Assembly (NCBI RefSeq): GCF_900454495.1
Contig: NZ_UGSI01000002.1
Span: 1,957,001 to 2,021,000, forward strand
Direction of reading: 5' to 3'
Length of the DNA: 64,000 nucleotides
Origin: Paenibacillus macerans
Lineage (GTDB): Bacteria; Bacillota; Bacilli; Paenibacillales; Paenibacillaceae
Shown here: positions 42,708 through 52,401 of the stretch, piece after piece
Numbering within the stretch: position 1 is the stretch's first letter
Layout: each line of letters starts with the position of its first letter
Made by a program: the position numbers and the translations under genes
The notes under the pieces: model-generated
Told to the model about the DNA's origin: nothing
Database searches by the model: none
The model's input: only the letters and a program-made list of their open reading frames with translations

Positions 42708-44115
42708 AGATAACAAATTAGGATTATTTACACTAACGGCTCTAGTTGTCGGTTCGATGATCGGCGGCGGAGCGTTTAACCTGGCAAGCGATATGGCCAA
42801 AGAAGCCGGCGCCGGAGCGATGATTATCGGATGGATTATCACAGGAATCGGCATGATTGCGCTTGGATTATCCTTTCAGAATTTAACTAACAAAAGACCG
42901 GATTTGGATGGCGGTATTTTTAGCTACGCCAAAGCCGGGTTTGGAAACTTTATGGGATTTAACAGCGCATGGGGGTATTGGGTAGCCGCTTGGCTTGGCA
43001 ATGTAGCTTACGCGACCTTATTATTTAGTGCGTTGGGGTATTTTTTTCCCATTTTTGATGGGGGGCAAAATATAGCCTCGATTATTGGGGCGAGCATATT
43101 GCTCTGGTGTGTTCACCTGCTGATTTTACGAGGCGTACAATCGGCGGCGCTTATCAACTTAGTAACTACAATCGCGAAATTAGTACCTGTGTTTGTGTTT
43201 ATTATTGTGGGAATCTTTGCTTTTCGAATCGATATATTCATAGACGGATTTTGGGGACAAGGCGGTACTTTTGCTTGGGGGGCGGTAGGCAGCCAAGTTA
43301 AAAGCACCATGCTTGTAACTCTCTGGGTATTTACTGGTGTTGAAGGGGCTGTTGTCTTATCCGGCCGCGCCAAAAATAAACGTGATGTCGGGAAAGCGAC
43401 CGTCATTGGATTGATAGGCACACTTATTATTTACGTATTGATTACATTATTATCTCTCGGGCTGATGCAGCAAGCGGATATTGCCCAGTTAAAAAATCCG
43501 GCTATGGCCTATTTATTTGAAAGTGTTGTTGGAAAATGGGGCGCTGCATTTATTAACCTGGGTTTGGTTGTTTCCGCCTCAGGCGCTTGGCTAGGCTGGA
43601 CTTTACTTGCATCTGAAATTCCCTATCTAGCCGCTAAAGATAGTGTATTTCCAAAGTGGTTTGCGAAAGAGAATAAAAACAAAGCTCCTGTAAATTCATT
43701 ATGGATTACCAATGGTTTAATTCAACTGTTTTTATTAACTTTCATGATTTCGGATCAAGCGTATAATTTTGCGTTTTCTCTAGCATCCTCAGCCATTTTA
43801 ATTCCCTATGCGTTTTCGGCGTTCTATCAATTGAAGTATAGCTTGCGATCCAAAGAAAAAGACCGAACCATCAATATAATCATTGGTATAGTCGCAAGTA
43901 TTTATGGAATTTGGTTGGTTTATGCGGCTGGGCTGGATTACTTGTTATTGGCCATGACCTTATATGCACCAGGCATTTTCATCTATTATAAGCTGCAAAA
44001 GAAAAGTAAACCAAAGCGGATCTTTACTCGGGCGGAACTGATCTTATCCGTTGCTATTGCCGCTTTAGCAATATTCACCATCTATGAATTAGTTACGGGG
44101 AACATTACGATTTGA
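42700..44115 (+). CDS. arcD: Arginine:ornithine antiporter
   Basis: A 12-helix APC-superfamily transporter beginning [20 protein letters not shown] with the GGGAF substrate loop. It contains [20 protein letters not shown] and [14 protein letters not shown], typical of ArcD/YdgI proteins. It imports arginine in exchange for ornithine, driving the ADI pathway without energy cost. ATG 42700 overlaps the end of arcB by eight bases; an in-frame GTG lies nine bases earlier. Confidence 0.95.
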   Translation: MGEDNKLGLFTLTALVVGSMIGGGAFNLASDMAKEAGAGAMIIGWIITGIGMIALGLSFQNLTNKRPDLDGGIFSYAKAGFGNFMGFNSAWGYWVAAWLGNVAYATLLFSALGYFFPIFDGGQNIASIIGASILLWCVHLLILRGVQSAALINLVTTIAKLVPVFVFIIVGIFAFRIDIFIDGFWGQGGTFAWGAVGSQVKSTMLVTLWVFTGVEGAVVLSGRAKNKRDVGKATVIGLIGTLIIYVLITLLSLGLMQQADIAQLKNPAMAYLFESVVGKWGAAFINLGLVVSASGAWLGWTLLASEIPYLAAKDSVFPKWFAKENKNKAPVNSLWITNGLIQLFLLTFMISDQAYNFAFSLASSAILIPYAFSAFYQLKYSLRSKEKDRTINIIIGIVASIYGIWLVYAAGLDYLLLAMTLYAPGIFIYYKLQKKSKPKRIFTRAELILSVAIAALAIFTIYELVTGNITI

Positions 44116-44152
44116 AGTTTTTGGAAATGAAAAACTATTGGAGGGTTGAAAT

Positions 44153-45115
44153 ATGACACGAAGAAAAATTGTAGTGGCACTAGGCGGAAATGCGATACAA
44201 TCCGGTAATGCTACGGCAAAGGCACAGCAAGAAGCATTGGAAAAAACGGCGGAACAACTTGTAAAAATTATAGAAAATGATGTGGATGTCGTATTTGTCC
44301 ATGGGAACGGTCCGCAAGTGGGGAATATTTTATTGCAGCAAAAGGCGGCCGAATCGGAAAAAACGCCCGCCATGCCGTTGGATACTTGCGGTGCGATGAG
44401 CCAAGGCATGATCGGCTATTGGATGGGAAATGCGATTGCAAAAGTATTAAGAAAACAAAATATAAATAAAGATGTGGTAACCATCGTAACGCGAGTGGTC
44501 GTCGATGAAAAAGACGAAGCCTTTAACAATCCCACAAAACCAATCGGGCCTTTTTATACAGAGGATGAAGCAAGAGACTTAATGAAGGAAACCAAAGTAG
44601 TATTTAAAGAAGACGCAGGAAGAGGATGGAGACGGGTTGTACCGTCGCCAACGCCTGTAAGCATTCTTGAATATAAAGTGATCGATTCTTTGGTAAAGGC
44701 CGGGAATATCGTCATTGCTGTGGGCGGCGGCGGAAATCCGGTCATTCATGGTAAAGAAGGATTAACGGGGACCGAAGCGGTGATTGATAAAGACTTCGCC
44801 GCTCAGAAATTAGCAGAATTAGTAGAGGCCGATACGCTTGTCATTTTAACGGCAGTGGATTTTGTGTATGTGAATTTCAATAAGCCAAATCAAAAAAGGT
44901 TAGAGTCTGTAACCGTTGATGAATTAGAAGGATATGTAAAAGAACAGCATTTTGCGGCGGGAAGCATGCTTCCTAAAATTGAAGCTGCCATCAATTTCGT
45001 GAATGCAAATTCAGAACGAAAAGCTATTATTACCTCTCTAGACAAGGTCAATGAAGCGTTGGAAGGAAAAACGGGTACGGTTATTTCTAAACAAAAGGGA
45101 CCTGTGCATGCATAA
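44153..45115 (+). CDS. arcC: Carbamate kinase
   Basis: It transfers phosphate from carbamoyl phosphate to ADP, the ATP-yielding step of arginine fermentation. Typical segments are KIVVALGGNAIQ, VFVHGNGPQVGNILLQ, GWRRVVPSPTP, VIAVGGGGNPVI and the closing GTVIS. Length (320 aa) and GGAGGG ribosome site are normal. With arcB broken, its substrate would have to come from another carbamoyltransferase. Confidence 0.97.
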   Translation: MTRRKIVVALGGNAIQSGNATAKAQQEALEKTAEQLVKIIENDVDVVFVHGNGPQVGNILLQQKAAESEKTPAMPLDTCGAMSQGMIGYWMGNAIAKVLRKQNINKDVVTIVTRVVVDEKDEAFNNPTKPIGPFYTEDEARDLMKETKVVFKEDAGRGWRRVVPSPTPVSILEYKVIDSLVKAGNIVIAVGGGGNPVIHGKEGLTGTEAVIDKDFAAQKLAELVEADTLVILTAVDFVYVNFNKPNQKRLESVTVDELEGYVKEQHFAAGSMLPKIEAAINFVNANSERKAIITSLDKVNEALEGKTGTVISKQKGPVHA

Positions 45116-45261
45116 ATAAGATATAAAAATACTACTTTTAATCAAAATGGTCGAATTTGGGTCCTATTTGCTCCCGAATTCGGCCTGCTTGTTTCATTGA
45201 TTAATTCGGGTCTATGATAAAATTCAACTTAATTCCATTACGCAACAAGAGAGGTGTATTT

Positions 45262-45951
45262 ATGAATAAAAGGAATGTAATAGAAAATTTAAAACAGTTT
45301 GACTTGTTTGCTGATTTATCTGAAAAAAAATTGCAAAGCTTAACGGAGTTTGTCTATTGGCGAACTTATAAGAAGGGTCAATTTTTATTTTTGGAAGGGG
45401 ATTCAAGGGAACGCATTTACCTGATGTTAGATGGCTTTGTAAAGTTGGAGCGGGTCAATCAAAGTGGAAACTTACTCTATGAGGACTATGTGAAACGATA
45501 TTCAATTTTTCCTTACGGCGGTATGTTTACGGATAAAAGATATACTTACTCGGCAGAAGCTTTGACAGATGTAGATGTGTATTATATTCCAGCGGCGATT
45601 TTTGAAGATATGTTGAAGGCCAATCAAAAGCAATTAATATTTGTGGTTCAGCAGTTTTCTTTGATCTTAAAACTTCATGAACATCGTGTTCAATATATTA
45701 CAACACCTAATGCACAGGATCGGGTAATTCAGTCACTTAATTATTTAAGACAGGATTTGGGGGAACAAAACGGTGAAGAGATTGTCATTTCGTGTCCACT
45801 GACCACCATCGAAATCTCCAAAATATCCGGAACGTCACGAGAAACGGTTAGCTGCGTGTTAAATCAGTTAAAGAAAGATCATATTATCACCGTATCAGGT
45901 AAAAAAATTATAATACATGACCCCGCTTATTTCGAGAAAATCTCGATATGA
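45262..45951 (+). CDS. arcR: Crp/Fnr-family regulator ArcR
   Basis: An N-terminal cyclic-nucleotide-binding-like barrel (GQFLFLEGDSRERIYLMLDG) and a C-terminal winged helix (TTIEISKISGTSRETVSCVL) mark the family. There are no Fnr-type cysteine clusters. In B. licheniformis ArcR activates arc transcription anaerobically. The start at ATG 45262 follows GAGAGGTG. It is the last gene of the arc locus, with a strong terminator behind it. Confidence 0.9.
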   Translation: MNKRNVIENLKQFDLFADLSEKKLQSLTEFVYWRTYKKGQFLFLEGDSRERIYLMLDGFVKLERVNQSGNLLYEDYVKRYSIFPYGGMFTDKRYTYSAEALTDVDVYYIPAAIFEDMLKANQKQLIFVVQQFSLILKLHEHRVQYITTPNAQDRVIQSLNYLRQDLGEQNGEEIVISCPLTTIEISKISGTSRETVSCVLNQLKKDHIITVSGKKIIIHDPAYFEKISI

Positions 45952-45961
45952 AAATACGGAG

Positions 45962-45986
45962 AAGCCGCTTGGTTGCGGCTTTTTTT
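45962..45986 (+). terminator. Terminator after arcR
   Basis: AAGCCGC and GCGGCTT form a seven-base stem around TTGGTT, followed directly by a run of T. Confidence 0.95.
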
Positions 45987-46014
45987 ATTTTGCAAAAGAA
46001 ATGGCGAATGGATT

Positions 46015-46118
46015 ATTGCACGAATGCGGTTTGTTTGTACAGGGTGACGCAGGATGGAGCTTCAGGTTTATCGATCGGAATTTTGTTTATTGCGCCGGCG
46101 GGAAGGCCGTGACATAAT
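46015..46118 (+). promoter_or_regulatory. Promoter and upstream box shared with the solute-binding-protein gene
   Basis: TTGCGC (46090-46095), a 17-base spacer and CATAAT (46113-46118) make a plausible promoter. The upstream ATTGCACGAATGCGGTTTGT and the GTTTATCG and GTTTATTGC pieces recur in the same order and spacing before the binding-protein gene at 52.2 kb. This suggests the same activator acts on both. Confidence 0.6.
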
Positions 46119-46219
46119 TTGGGCATTCCATCTAATGCGGTTGACAGCGGCACGACTTTGAGGGACTTATAGTGAGGCTAAAAAGGCGAGTTTTTTCGTC
46201 GCTGGAAGGAGAGGCAGGC

Positions 46220-47893
46220 ATGCTGGATCAATTGACGGCGGAGCAGTTGTTTTTAGTGCGGCAGGCTATGGCGGAGATGGACAGCCATTATGATGAAGAG
46301 ATGCACATGCTGTGGAACGTGGAGGATGGCGAGGGCAAGCGGCATTCCACCCGCGGCAGCGCCCATTATGCCGTAGGCCTGCTGATCAGGAACGGCGCTG
46401 GAGACCTGGAAAGAGCCTGTGCCGTTTTGAACAAAGTGCTGGAGTTGCAGCTTGACCGTCCGGATGAAGTTTACCACGGCACTTTCAAAACCTCGCCGGA
46501 AGCGGCGGAGCCTCCAGCCGGCGGCTTTCCGTGGAAAAGCTTCGGTCCGGGCTTTGCGTATTACATGACCCGCACGCTGGAGGCGATTTCCGATAAGCTG
46601 GCGGATGAGCTTGGCGCCGGGGACAGGCAGGGGAAGCGGCGGGTCGAGGAGGCTTTCGCGAAGGCCGCCCGTCAGGTGATTCCTACGGTTTGGCAAACCT
46701 ATGATCCGAACTGGAGAGAATTTATTGCCAGCGCCTTTGCGGTTATTCTGGAGCATTTCGAGCAGGAGCTTCCGGGGGAACTGGCCGGCCGCATGGACGA
46801 AGCGATGAAAAAGGCTGTCGCCGGCTCCATCGACCGCCGGCTGTCGGACGCGGTTCCGATGAACACGAATATCGAGCTGATGCATCTTTTCATCGTCCAT
46901 TATTACGGCTGCCGCTACGGCAATGAGGCCTGGATCCGGCATGCCGACCGGGAAGCCGCGAGATTCCTGGAAGCCTTTGCGGAATTCGGCACGGTTGCGG
47001 AATTCAACTCTACGACTTATTACGGCGTCGATCTCACCGTTCTCGGAATGATTCGGAAATATGCCCGGACGGTGAATATTAGAGCGATGGGCCATACGTT
47101 GGAGCAAGGCCTTTGGGAAAACATTGCCTTGTTTTACAACCCGCATCTTGAAAATATGGCCGGCCCCTATGCCAGGGCTTACGAGATGGAGATGACCGCT
47201 CACAGCTCGCTGGGCGTGTTTCTTTATTTGGCGTTTGGCGAGAGCTTCAAGCATTTGGCGGGCGTCAACTGCGAGACGGGCCATGATCCGATGATTGCGC
47301 TCGTCGGCGCGGGCGTCCCGGAACATGTGAAGCCGATGCTGCTGGCCCATAAGGAGGACCGCCTGGTCACCAAACGGTTCCGCGAGCTGTGCGAACGGGA
47401 TCAGCCGGGAGAGAACCGGTTCGTGTGTACGGCGACGGCTTGGATTGAGCGGAATCTAATGATCGGGGCGCTAACGGGAAGCCGGAACACCAACGGCCAG
47501 TTGCATCCGGCGACGATACATTGGCAAAACGACTCAGGCGGCCGCTATTATTTGCGGTTAATCCGCAGGGAGCCGGAAGGCGGCTGGAATACGCATTTGC
47601 GCGGTTATTTCGTGGATGCGGAAGCGTCGCGGGGCAAGTTGACCGCAGCCGTAACGCTTGAGACCGGCAAAGCGCTCGAAGTCTGCTTCGAGGTGTGCGG
47701 GCCGAAGGTATTTGCCGCGGGAATTACGCCTGCGAAATGGGTGTTCCCGGGGCTGTCGATCCGTGTCGAGGCGAACGCTCCGGAGCCGCTCGTCCGGGAA
47801 CGGGACGGCTGCGTGGAGATTGTTTATCCTTATCGCCCGGGATTTACGGGCAAGCATATGGACTTCAAGCTTGAACTGCAGTCCGGAGATTGA
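46220..47893 (+). CDS. Putative carbohydrate-active enzyme, alpha/alpha-barrel type (557 aa)
   Basis: I do not recognise an exact family. The protein is soluble, helix-rich through residue 380 (for example TRGSAHYAVGLLIRNGAGDL, YYGVDLTVLGMIRKYARTV), and then beta-rich, a layout seen in glycoside hydrolases and lyases with six-hairpin barrels. ATG 46220 is chosen for GGAGAGG just upstream. Its promoter region is a near-copy of that of the ABC binding protein, so it should be induced with the transporter and process the imported sugar. It precedes the IS element. Confidence 0.65.
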   Translation: MLDQLTAEQLFLVRQAMAEMDSHYDEEMHMLWNVEDGEGKRHSTRGSAHYAVGLLIRNGAGDLERACAVLNKVLELQLDRPDEVYHGTFKTSPEAAEPPAGGFPWKSFGPGFAYYMTRTLEAISDKLADELGAGDRQGKRRVEEAFAKAARQVIPTVWQTYDPNWREFIASAFAVILEHFEQELPGELAGRMDEAMKKAVAGSIDRRLSDAVPMNTNIELMHLFIVHYYGCRYGNEAWIRHADREAARFLEAFAEFGTVAEFNSTTYYGVDLTVLGMIRKYARTVNIRAMGHTLEQGLWENIALFYNPHLENMAGPYARAYEMEMTAHSSLGVFLYLAFGESFKHLAGVNCETGHDPMIALVGAGVPEHVKPMLLAHKEDRLVTKRFRELCERDQPGENRFVCTATAWIERNLMIGALTGSRNTNGQLHPATIHWQNDSGGRYYLRLIRREPEGGWNTHLRGYFVDAEASRGKLTAAVTLETGKALEVCFEVCGPKVFAAGITPAKWVFPGLSIRVEANAPEPLVRERDGCVEIVYPYRPGFTGKHMDFKLELQSGD

Positions 47894-48272
47894 TCGCCAG
47901 CGCATACCGCTCCTGCCGATTTCATAATTATTTATCATTAACTTAACTTTCGCAGCAAAACATCGGCAGACGTGCCTTGATGTAGTTGGGTAAAACAGCA
48001 ATCCATTGCCGGAGTTGACGCTGAATCAGAGGCGTACAGTGTCTTTCCGGCTTTTTGGGCTGCTTTGTTGATCAAGTTGAGCAACTATAGAAGCATGGAA
48101 GCGTCAACGCTGTAGCGGCGTCACGATCCGGCGGAGTCAGCGTATCTACCTTTTGCATCGTAGCCGTTTCGAGTAGTGTCACAAATCGATGCCAGGTGAG
48201 GGAGCTGGCTGTCTGAAGGGACTGTCTAAAGGGTTCGTGTTTTGATGTTCCTGCCTGTTGCCTGCTGCCTGC
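47894..48272. other. Intergenic region left of the IS element
   Basis: No gene is visible. Near the IS, GGGTTCGTGTTTTGATGTTC matches the outer left flank of the MITE at 3.0 kb, so the element may extend about 45 bases further left than the annotated inverted repeat. Confidence 0.45.
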
Positions 48273-49704
48273 CTTTGCACGATTATTCCTTTCGTTCAGG
48301 GAACAGGGGAAGGAGGATAGAGCAAGGGTTCCAAAAAAGAGAGAGGAAAAAGAGAGGGGAAAAAATGAGGCGGTTCAGGTAGATTTTTGACTTGATGAGG
48401 GAACGTATGTTTGATATAATGAAATAAATAGAACCTATGTTCGTACATTCTTGATTCGGGGGCGAGCGGATATGGAAGTCAATACGGGAACGGAACTTCA
48501 ACCATTCAGCAGCCGTTTTAACAGCGAGCAGGACTGCATGGAGGCGTTGATCGCGATGAAGTGGCCAAGCGGCTTTGTCTGCCCGCGCTGCGCTCACACC
48601 CGGTGCAGCCGTCTAACTTCCCGGCATATCCCCTTGTTCGAGTGCGGAAAGTGCAAGCATCAAACATCGCCATTGGTCGGCACGATTTTTGAAGGAACGC
48701 ATCTGCCCTTGCTCAAGTGGTTCGAGGCCCTGGATTTATTCCTGCTCCCGGGCGGCATCTCGGCGCTGCGGCTGAGCAAGGTGATCCGGGTCACCTACAA
48801 GACCGCTTGGTCGCTGCTGCACAAAATACGCCATGCCGTGGGGGAGTTCGATGCCCGGGAGCTGCTCTCTGGAGACGTGAAGGTGAACAGCGATCAGTAT
48901 GGGCGTAATCCGTCCCGGTGTCAGCTTACGCATCCGTACGCCTCGGCGGTCGTAGCCGGCTGCACGGTCACGGAGTCGGGCGAGCCGGAGCAGGTTAAAA
49001 TCCGCCTGGTGCCGCATAAGCGGGGAGGCGAAAAGAGGGCAAACCGTCACGATCTAACCGCGTTTATTAGCGGGCATGTGGATGTCCGTACATCGGCGGT
49101 ACAGTTGTTCCCTCAGGCCTTTCGGCTGTATGCGCCCTTGCGGAAAGTGGTGAGAGAGGCGTGGGAATCGCTGAAGAGTACGTATGGAGCCTTGGGACTG
49201 AAACATCTGCAGGCGTACCTGAACGAATACACCGGACGCCGCCGGTTGCGCCTGCCCGGAGGACTGCCCGGAGCGGAAGAAACGATGCGGCAGAAGTTGC
49301 TGCAGATGTGTGTGGCGATTCCGACGATCCCTTACCGTAAGCTGATCGCGCGCCAACCGAACCAGCCCCTTGCGGCTGCGGCCTGATCGTGGACCTGGAA
49401 CGGAAGGGTTAGCTTAATGCGGATCAATTTGATTGATGTGGGTTAGCATGAACAGTGTCGGGCGTTGCTGCAGACGGAAGGGTTCAGGCTAAATTTAAAT
49501 CACGGTCTTTTCGTTTCCCTCGCGTCTTGCCCTTAATCTCCTGTCTTGATCTCTTGTCCGGTCTGTTTCACCTCCTCTAAACCTGATTTCTTCTCCTATG
49601 TCTGTCTAAATTATCTCGAACCTATCTGCTTCTCCACCAAATATTTTTTCTCTTGAGCTTGTCTTTCTCGCTGTAACCTGATCAAACGGGATAATCGTGC
49701 AAAG
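48273..49704 (+). mobile_element. IS1595-family-like insertion sequence
   Basis: The ends CTTTGCACGATTAT (48273-48286) and its complement (49691-49704) form a perfect 14-bp inverted repeat that continues imperfectly through TTTCGTTCAGG versus CGTTTGATCAGG. The element contains one transposase gene and about 300 bases of non-coding sequence on the right, the part retained by the MITE at 3.0 kb. It lies between the carbohydrate-enzyme gene and the AraC regulator and splits that locus. Confidence 0.75.
48472..49386 (+). CDS. IS1595-family-type transposase with zinc ribbon (304 aa)
   Basis: Two CxxC pairs (CPRCAHTRC and FECGKCKHQTS) form an N-terminal zinc ribbon, followed by GTIFEGTHLPLLKWFEAL, the family's helix-turn-helix region. 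The catalytic domain begins LLSGDVKVNSDQYG rather than the usual DETYxGG, so the DDE core is divergent. Residues such as LGLKHLQAYLNEY are seen in the Paenibacillus subgroup. ATG 48472 is preferred (GGGGGCGAG upstream). The gene is intact, so it could mobilise the related MITE. Confidence 0.8.
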   Translation: MEVNTGTELQPFSSRFNSEQDCMEALIAMKWPSGFVCPRCAHTRCSRLTSRHIPLFECGKCKHQTSPLVGTIFEGTHLPLLKWFEALDLFLLPGGISALRLSKVIRVTYKTAWSLLHKIRHAVGEFDARELLSGDVKVNSDQYGRNPSRCQLTHPYASAVVAGCTVTESGEPEQVKIRLVPHKRGGEKRANRHDLTAFISGHVDVRTSAVQLFPQAFRLYAPLRKVVREAWESLKSTYGALGLKHLQAYLNEYTGRRRLRLPGGLPGAEETMRQKLLQMCVAIPTIPYRKLIARQPNQPLAAAA

Positions 49705-49923
49705 TCTCCGGACAGCTAGTGTTAATTCTGCCGCCCACCCCACTTCCCTATCCTCAAGCTTTCAACGCCCCTCTATGTTTCTTGCCGCGACCGCTTTTCG
49801 ACTTGACTGGCAAGTCGGCTAACCTTTTCCATTTTCATTGACTTCGTTAAAAATGCTCTTTTACAATAAAGTAAGCGTTTTCTCTGTAAAAAAAGGAAAA
49901 TGTGCACCAATGGGGGTGGTGAA
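49705..49923. other. Leader of the AraC-type sensor gene
   Basis: Non-coding. It contains the promoter-like pair at 49838-49867 and ends with GGGGGTGG before the ATG. Confidence 0.5.
49838..49867 (+). promoter_or_regulatory. Sigma-A-like promoter for the AraC-type regulator
   Basis: TTGACT (49838-49843), an 18-base spacer and TACAAT (49862-49867) lie 57 bases before the start codon. Confidence 0.6.
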
Positions 49924-52188
49924 ATGAGAGGAAACTGGTACCGACGTATGCTGTTATCGTATTTTCCTATCTTTTTAATAACGGTGGCCGTTTTGTTTTT
50001 CATCTTCGTCATTGTGATCAGCGACATTTCGTATAAGCAGACGGTCAAGGCCGACCGGATCACGACGGATTACATGGTGGGCCGGCTTACCAGCTCGCTT
50101 AAAGGCATTGAGATGGATGTCCTCGGGGAAATCGAAAAAAACAAACGGTACGAGGATTTCCTGAATGTCGGGCTGACGGAGCGGGATAGCCAGATCGTCC
50201 TTGATGTGGCGGGCAGCATGCGCGAGCTTGCCGCTAGCGACAGCTTGATCGATTCAATCTATATCTACCGTGATGAGGATCGAAAAGTGCTGACGCGCAG
50301 CGGGCTTGTGGATTGGGACACCTTTGCCGACCGCCCTTTCCTCGAACAGGCGCTGGCGAACCTTGATACCCGCAGCTGGTCGCCGGCCAGAAGTTACCGG
50401 GAGTTCAGTTCGGATCAGAATAAACGGGTTATTTCCATCTATAAAAGAGAGCCCCTGCCTTTTGGAAACGACGGTCTTGTCGTGATCAATATCGATATGT
50501 ACGCGGTCGGGCAAATGATCCGCTCGATGAACAGCAATGAGGTCTCGTTCCTGGATGTTCGCGATGTGTCCGGCGAGCTGCTGTTCACCACGCGTTCCGC
50601 TGGTCCGTCCGAGGAAGGCGATAAGAGCAGCAAGGTCGTCAACCGGATCGAGTCGGAGATGCTCGGCTGGCGGTTCGAAAGCGGAATCGCCGCCGGACAG
50701 CTGTTTACGTGGGTATCCTTTATTTCTTATATTTGGGTCGTTATTGGCATTTTAACGGTTGCTTTCGCCCTGCTGTATATCATTTTGATTACGCGAAAAA
50801 ATTATAAGCCGATCCGGGCGATGATGAGCCGGATTGCATCGCTGCGGCAGCGCGAGAATGAGTTTGGGCTGAACATGGACGAGTTGTCCATGATCGATCA
50901 AACGCTGGAAAATCTGATTCGGCAGGCGGCCGACTTCGAGAAGCAGCAGCGCGAAAACCTGCTGGTGAGGCGGCGCCAGTTGTTTTATGACATGATGCGG
51001 GGAGAAAAGCTTGACATGCTGGATGACCGTTTGAAGAGGCTGGGAGTGCTTCCCGAAGGGGAAGATCTGCAGTTGGCTTTCGTGGTGGTAGAGATCCGCA
51101 ACTTTGAGGAGTTCCGCAGCACGTTCTCCGAACGGGATCAGCATACCCTGAAATTTGCGCTGACGAACGTCTTGCAGGAGCTGGCGCAAATCGACGGCAT
51201 GTATGGCTGGGCGGAATGGATTGCCGAGGAAAAAATGGGCATGATCGTCGGCGTGGGCGAACGCTGCTCTTCCGCGCTGGAGCAAATTAGAGCGTTCGCG
51301 GACAAGGGAAGGGAATGGGTAGAGCAGCATCTGCGCTTTTCCTTGCTATTTTGCGTCGGAGATGTGGAGCGGAATTGGAAACAGATCGGGCGATCCTATC
51401 AAGCGGCGGTCGATGTCCTGCAGCATAAATTGTCGCTGGGCAAGGAAGCGGTCATGATGAGCGATGATTTGCCGGAAGCCGGCGACCGCAAATGGTACGA
51501 ATATGTGTTGATCAGTTCCGAGCTTGTAAGGGAATTCAGACGTTTGAACAGCGAATGGCGTATCTGTCTGGACAAGTTGTTCGCGCAGGTGGCGAAGGAT
51601 TGCTTGAAGGATGAGGATATCGGAATGGTGCTGCAAATTATGATGGATATGCTGGGATATGAGCTGTCCTCCATTTCCGACGATCTGTATCGCCGCTTCA
51701 AGGGCCCGGAAGCCGCCGTCCAGTTGAAAGCCGCTGAAATGACGGGGTCTCTCGAGGAATTAAAAGCTCACTATTCCGAACATTTGACCGAAATGTACCG
51801 CATGTATGTTGCGCACAGTGAAACCAAAAATCATCGCGCGCTGGTGGGCGAACTAAAGTCTTATATTGAGGAGAACTTTGAAAATCCCGATTTGTCTTTG
51901 AAACATTTGAGCGACCGTTTTCACATTTCGGCGAAGTACGCCAGCTATTTGTTTAAGGAAGAATTCAACCTGAAATTCGTTGATTTTATCGTCAAACTGC
52001 GGATGGAGCGGGCACAGGAACTGCTGGCCGAAACCAATGAGACGATTCAGAATATTTCCATTCGTGTGGGTTATGCCAACTCGATTACGTTCGGGCGCGT
52101 TTTTAAACGAATCGTCGGCGTAACGCCGGGGGATTACAGAAAATTGCGGCTGAGACCCGAAAAGCCCCGCCATTCCTGGGATTCATGA
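49924..52188 (+). CDS. Membrane-anchored AraC-family regulator with extracellular sensor (754 aa)
   Basis: Residues 9-35 form one membrane helix. A roughly 220-residue extracellular part follows (cache-like; SLIDSIYIYRDEDRKVLTRS), then a second helix (VSFISYIWVVIGILTVAFAL), a cytoplasmic linker, and two C-terminal helix-turn-helix motifs (LSLKHLSDRFHISAKYASYL and IQNISIRVGYANSITFGRVF). This one-component design is common in Paenibacillus, directly upstream of LplB/YtcP-type ABC genes, where the protein senses a polysaccharide product and activates uptake. The start at ATG 49924 follows GGGGTGG. It is the likely binder of the boxes at 46.0 and 52.2 kb. Confidence 0.9.
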   Translation: MRGNWYRRMLLSYFPIFLITVAVLFFIFVIVISDISYKQTVKADRITTDYMVGRLTSSLKGIEMDVLGEIEKNKRYEDFLNVGLTERDSQIVLDVAGSMRELAASDSLIDSIYIYRDEDRKVLTRSGLVDWDTFADRPFLEQALANLDTRSWSPARSYREFSSDQNKRVISIYKREPLPFGNDGLVVINIDMYAVGQMIRSMNSNEVSFLDVRDVSGELLFTTRSAGPSEEGDKSSKVVNRIESEMLGWRFESGIAAGQLFTWVSFISYIWVVIGILTVAFALLYIILITRKNYKPIRAMMSRIASLRQRENEFGLNMDELSMIDQTLENLIRQAADFEKQQRENLLVRRRQLFYDMMRGEKLDMLDDRLKRLGVLPEGEDLQLAFVVVEIRNFEEFRSTFSERDQHTLKFALTNVLQELAQIDGMYGWAEWIAEEKMGMIVGVGERCSSALEQIRAFADKGREWVEQHLRFSLLFCVGDVERNWKQIGRSYQAAVDVLQHKLSLGKEAVMMSDDLPEAGDRKWYEYVLISSELVREFRRLNSEWRICLDKLFAQVAKDCLKDEDIGMVLQIMMDMLGYELSSISDDLYRRFKGPEAAVQLKAAEMTGSLEELKAHYSEHLTEMYRMYVAHSETKNHRALVGELKSYIEENFENPDLSLKHLSDRFHISAKYASYLFKEEFNLKFVDFIVKLRMERAQELLAETNETIQNISIRVGYANSITFGRVFKRIVGVTPGDYRKLRLRPEKPRHSWDS

Positions 52189-52196
52189 AAAATGTT

Positions 52197-52300
52197 TATT
52201 GCACGATTACGCTTTGTTTTTGCAAATATTGGATATCCCCGCGAGGGTTTATCGTTTTGAAACTAGTTTATTGCCGCTTCATCGAAGGCCATGGCATACT
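52197..52300 (+). promoter_or_regulatory. Promoter and upstream box of the solute-binding-protein gene
   Basis: TTGCCG (52271-52276), an 18-base spacer and CATACT (52295-52300) resemble the 46.1-kb promoter. The distal ATTGCACGATTACGCTTTGT, GTTTATCG and GTTTATTGC elements occur in the same order. The distal box is where an AraC-type activator would bind. Confidence 0.6.
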
Positions 52301-52401
52301 TTGGTCATTCCGCAGAGGGCTGCATCGGCAAAAAAAATGAAAACGCAATCATAGACAGTCCGTCCGGGATATTACCTCATTTCGAAGAAGGGGATGATAA
52401 G

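Noticed and set aside
46253..47350. 365-codon open frame on the minus strand
   Set aside because: It is antisense to the well-supported 557-aa enzyme gene in GC-rich DNA, has no ribosome site and has a His/Arg-rich composition typical of a shadow frame.
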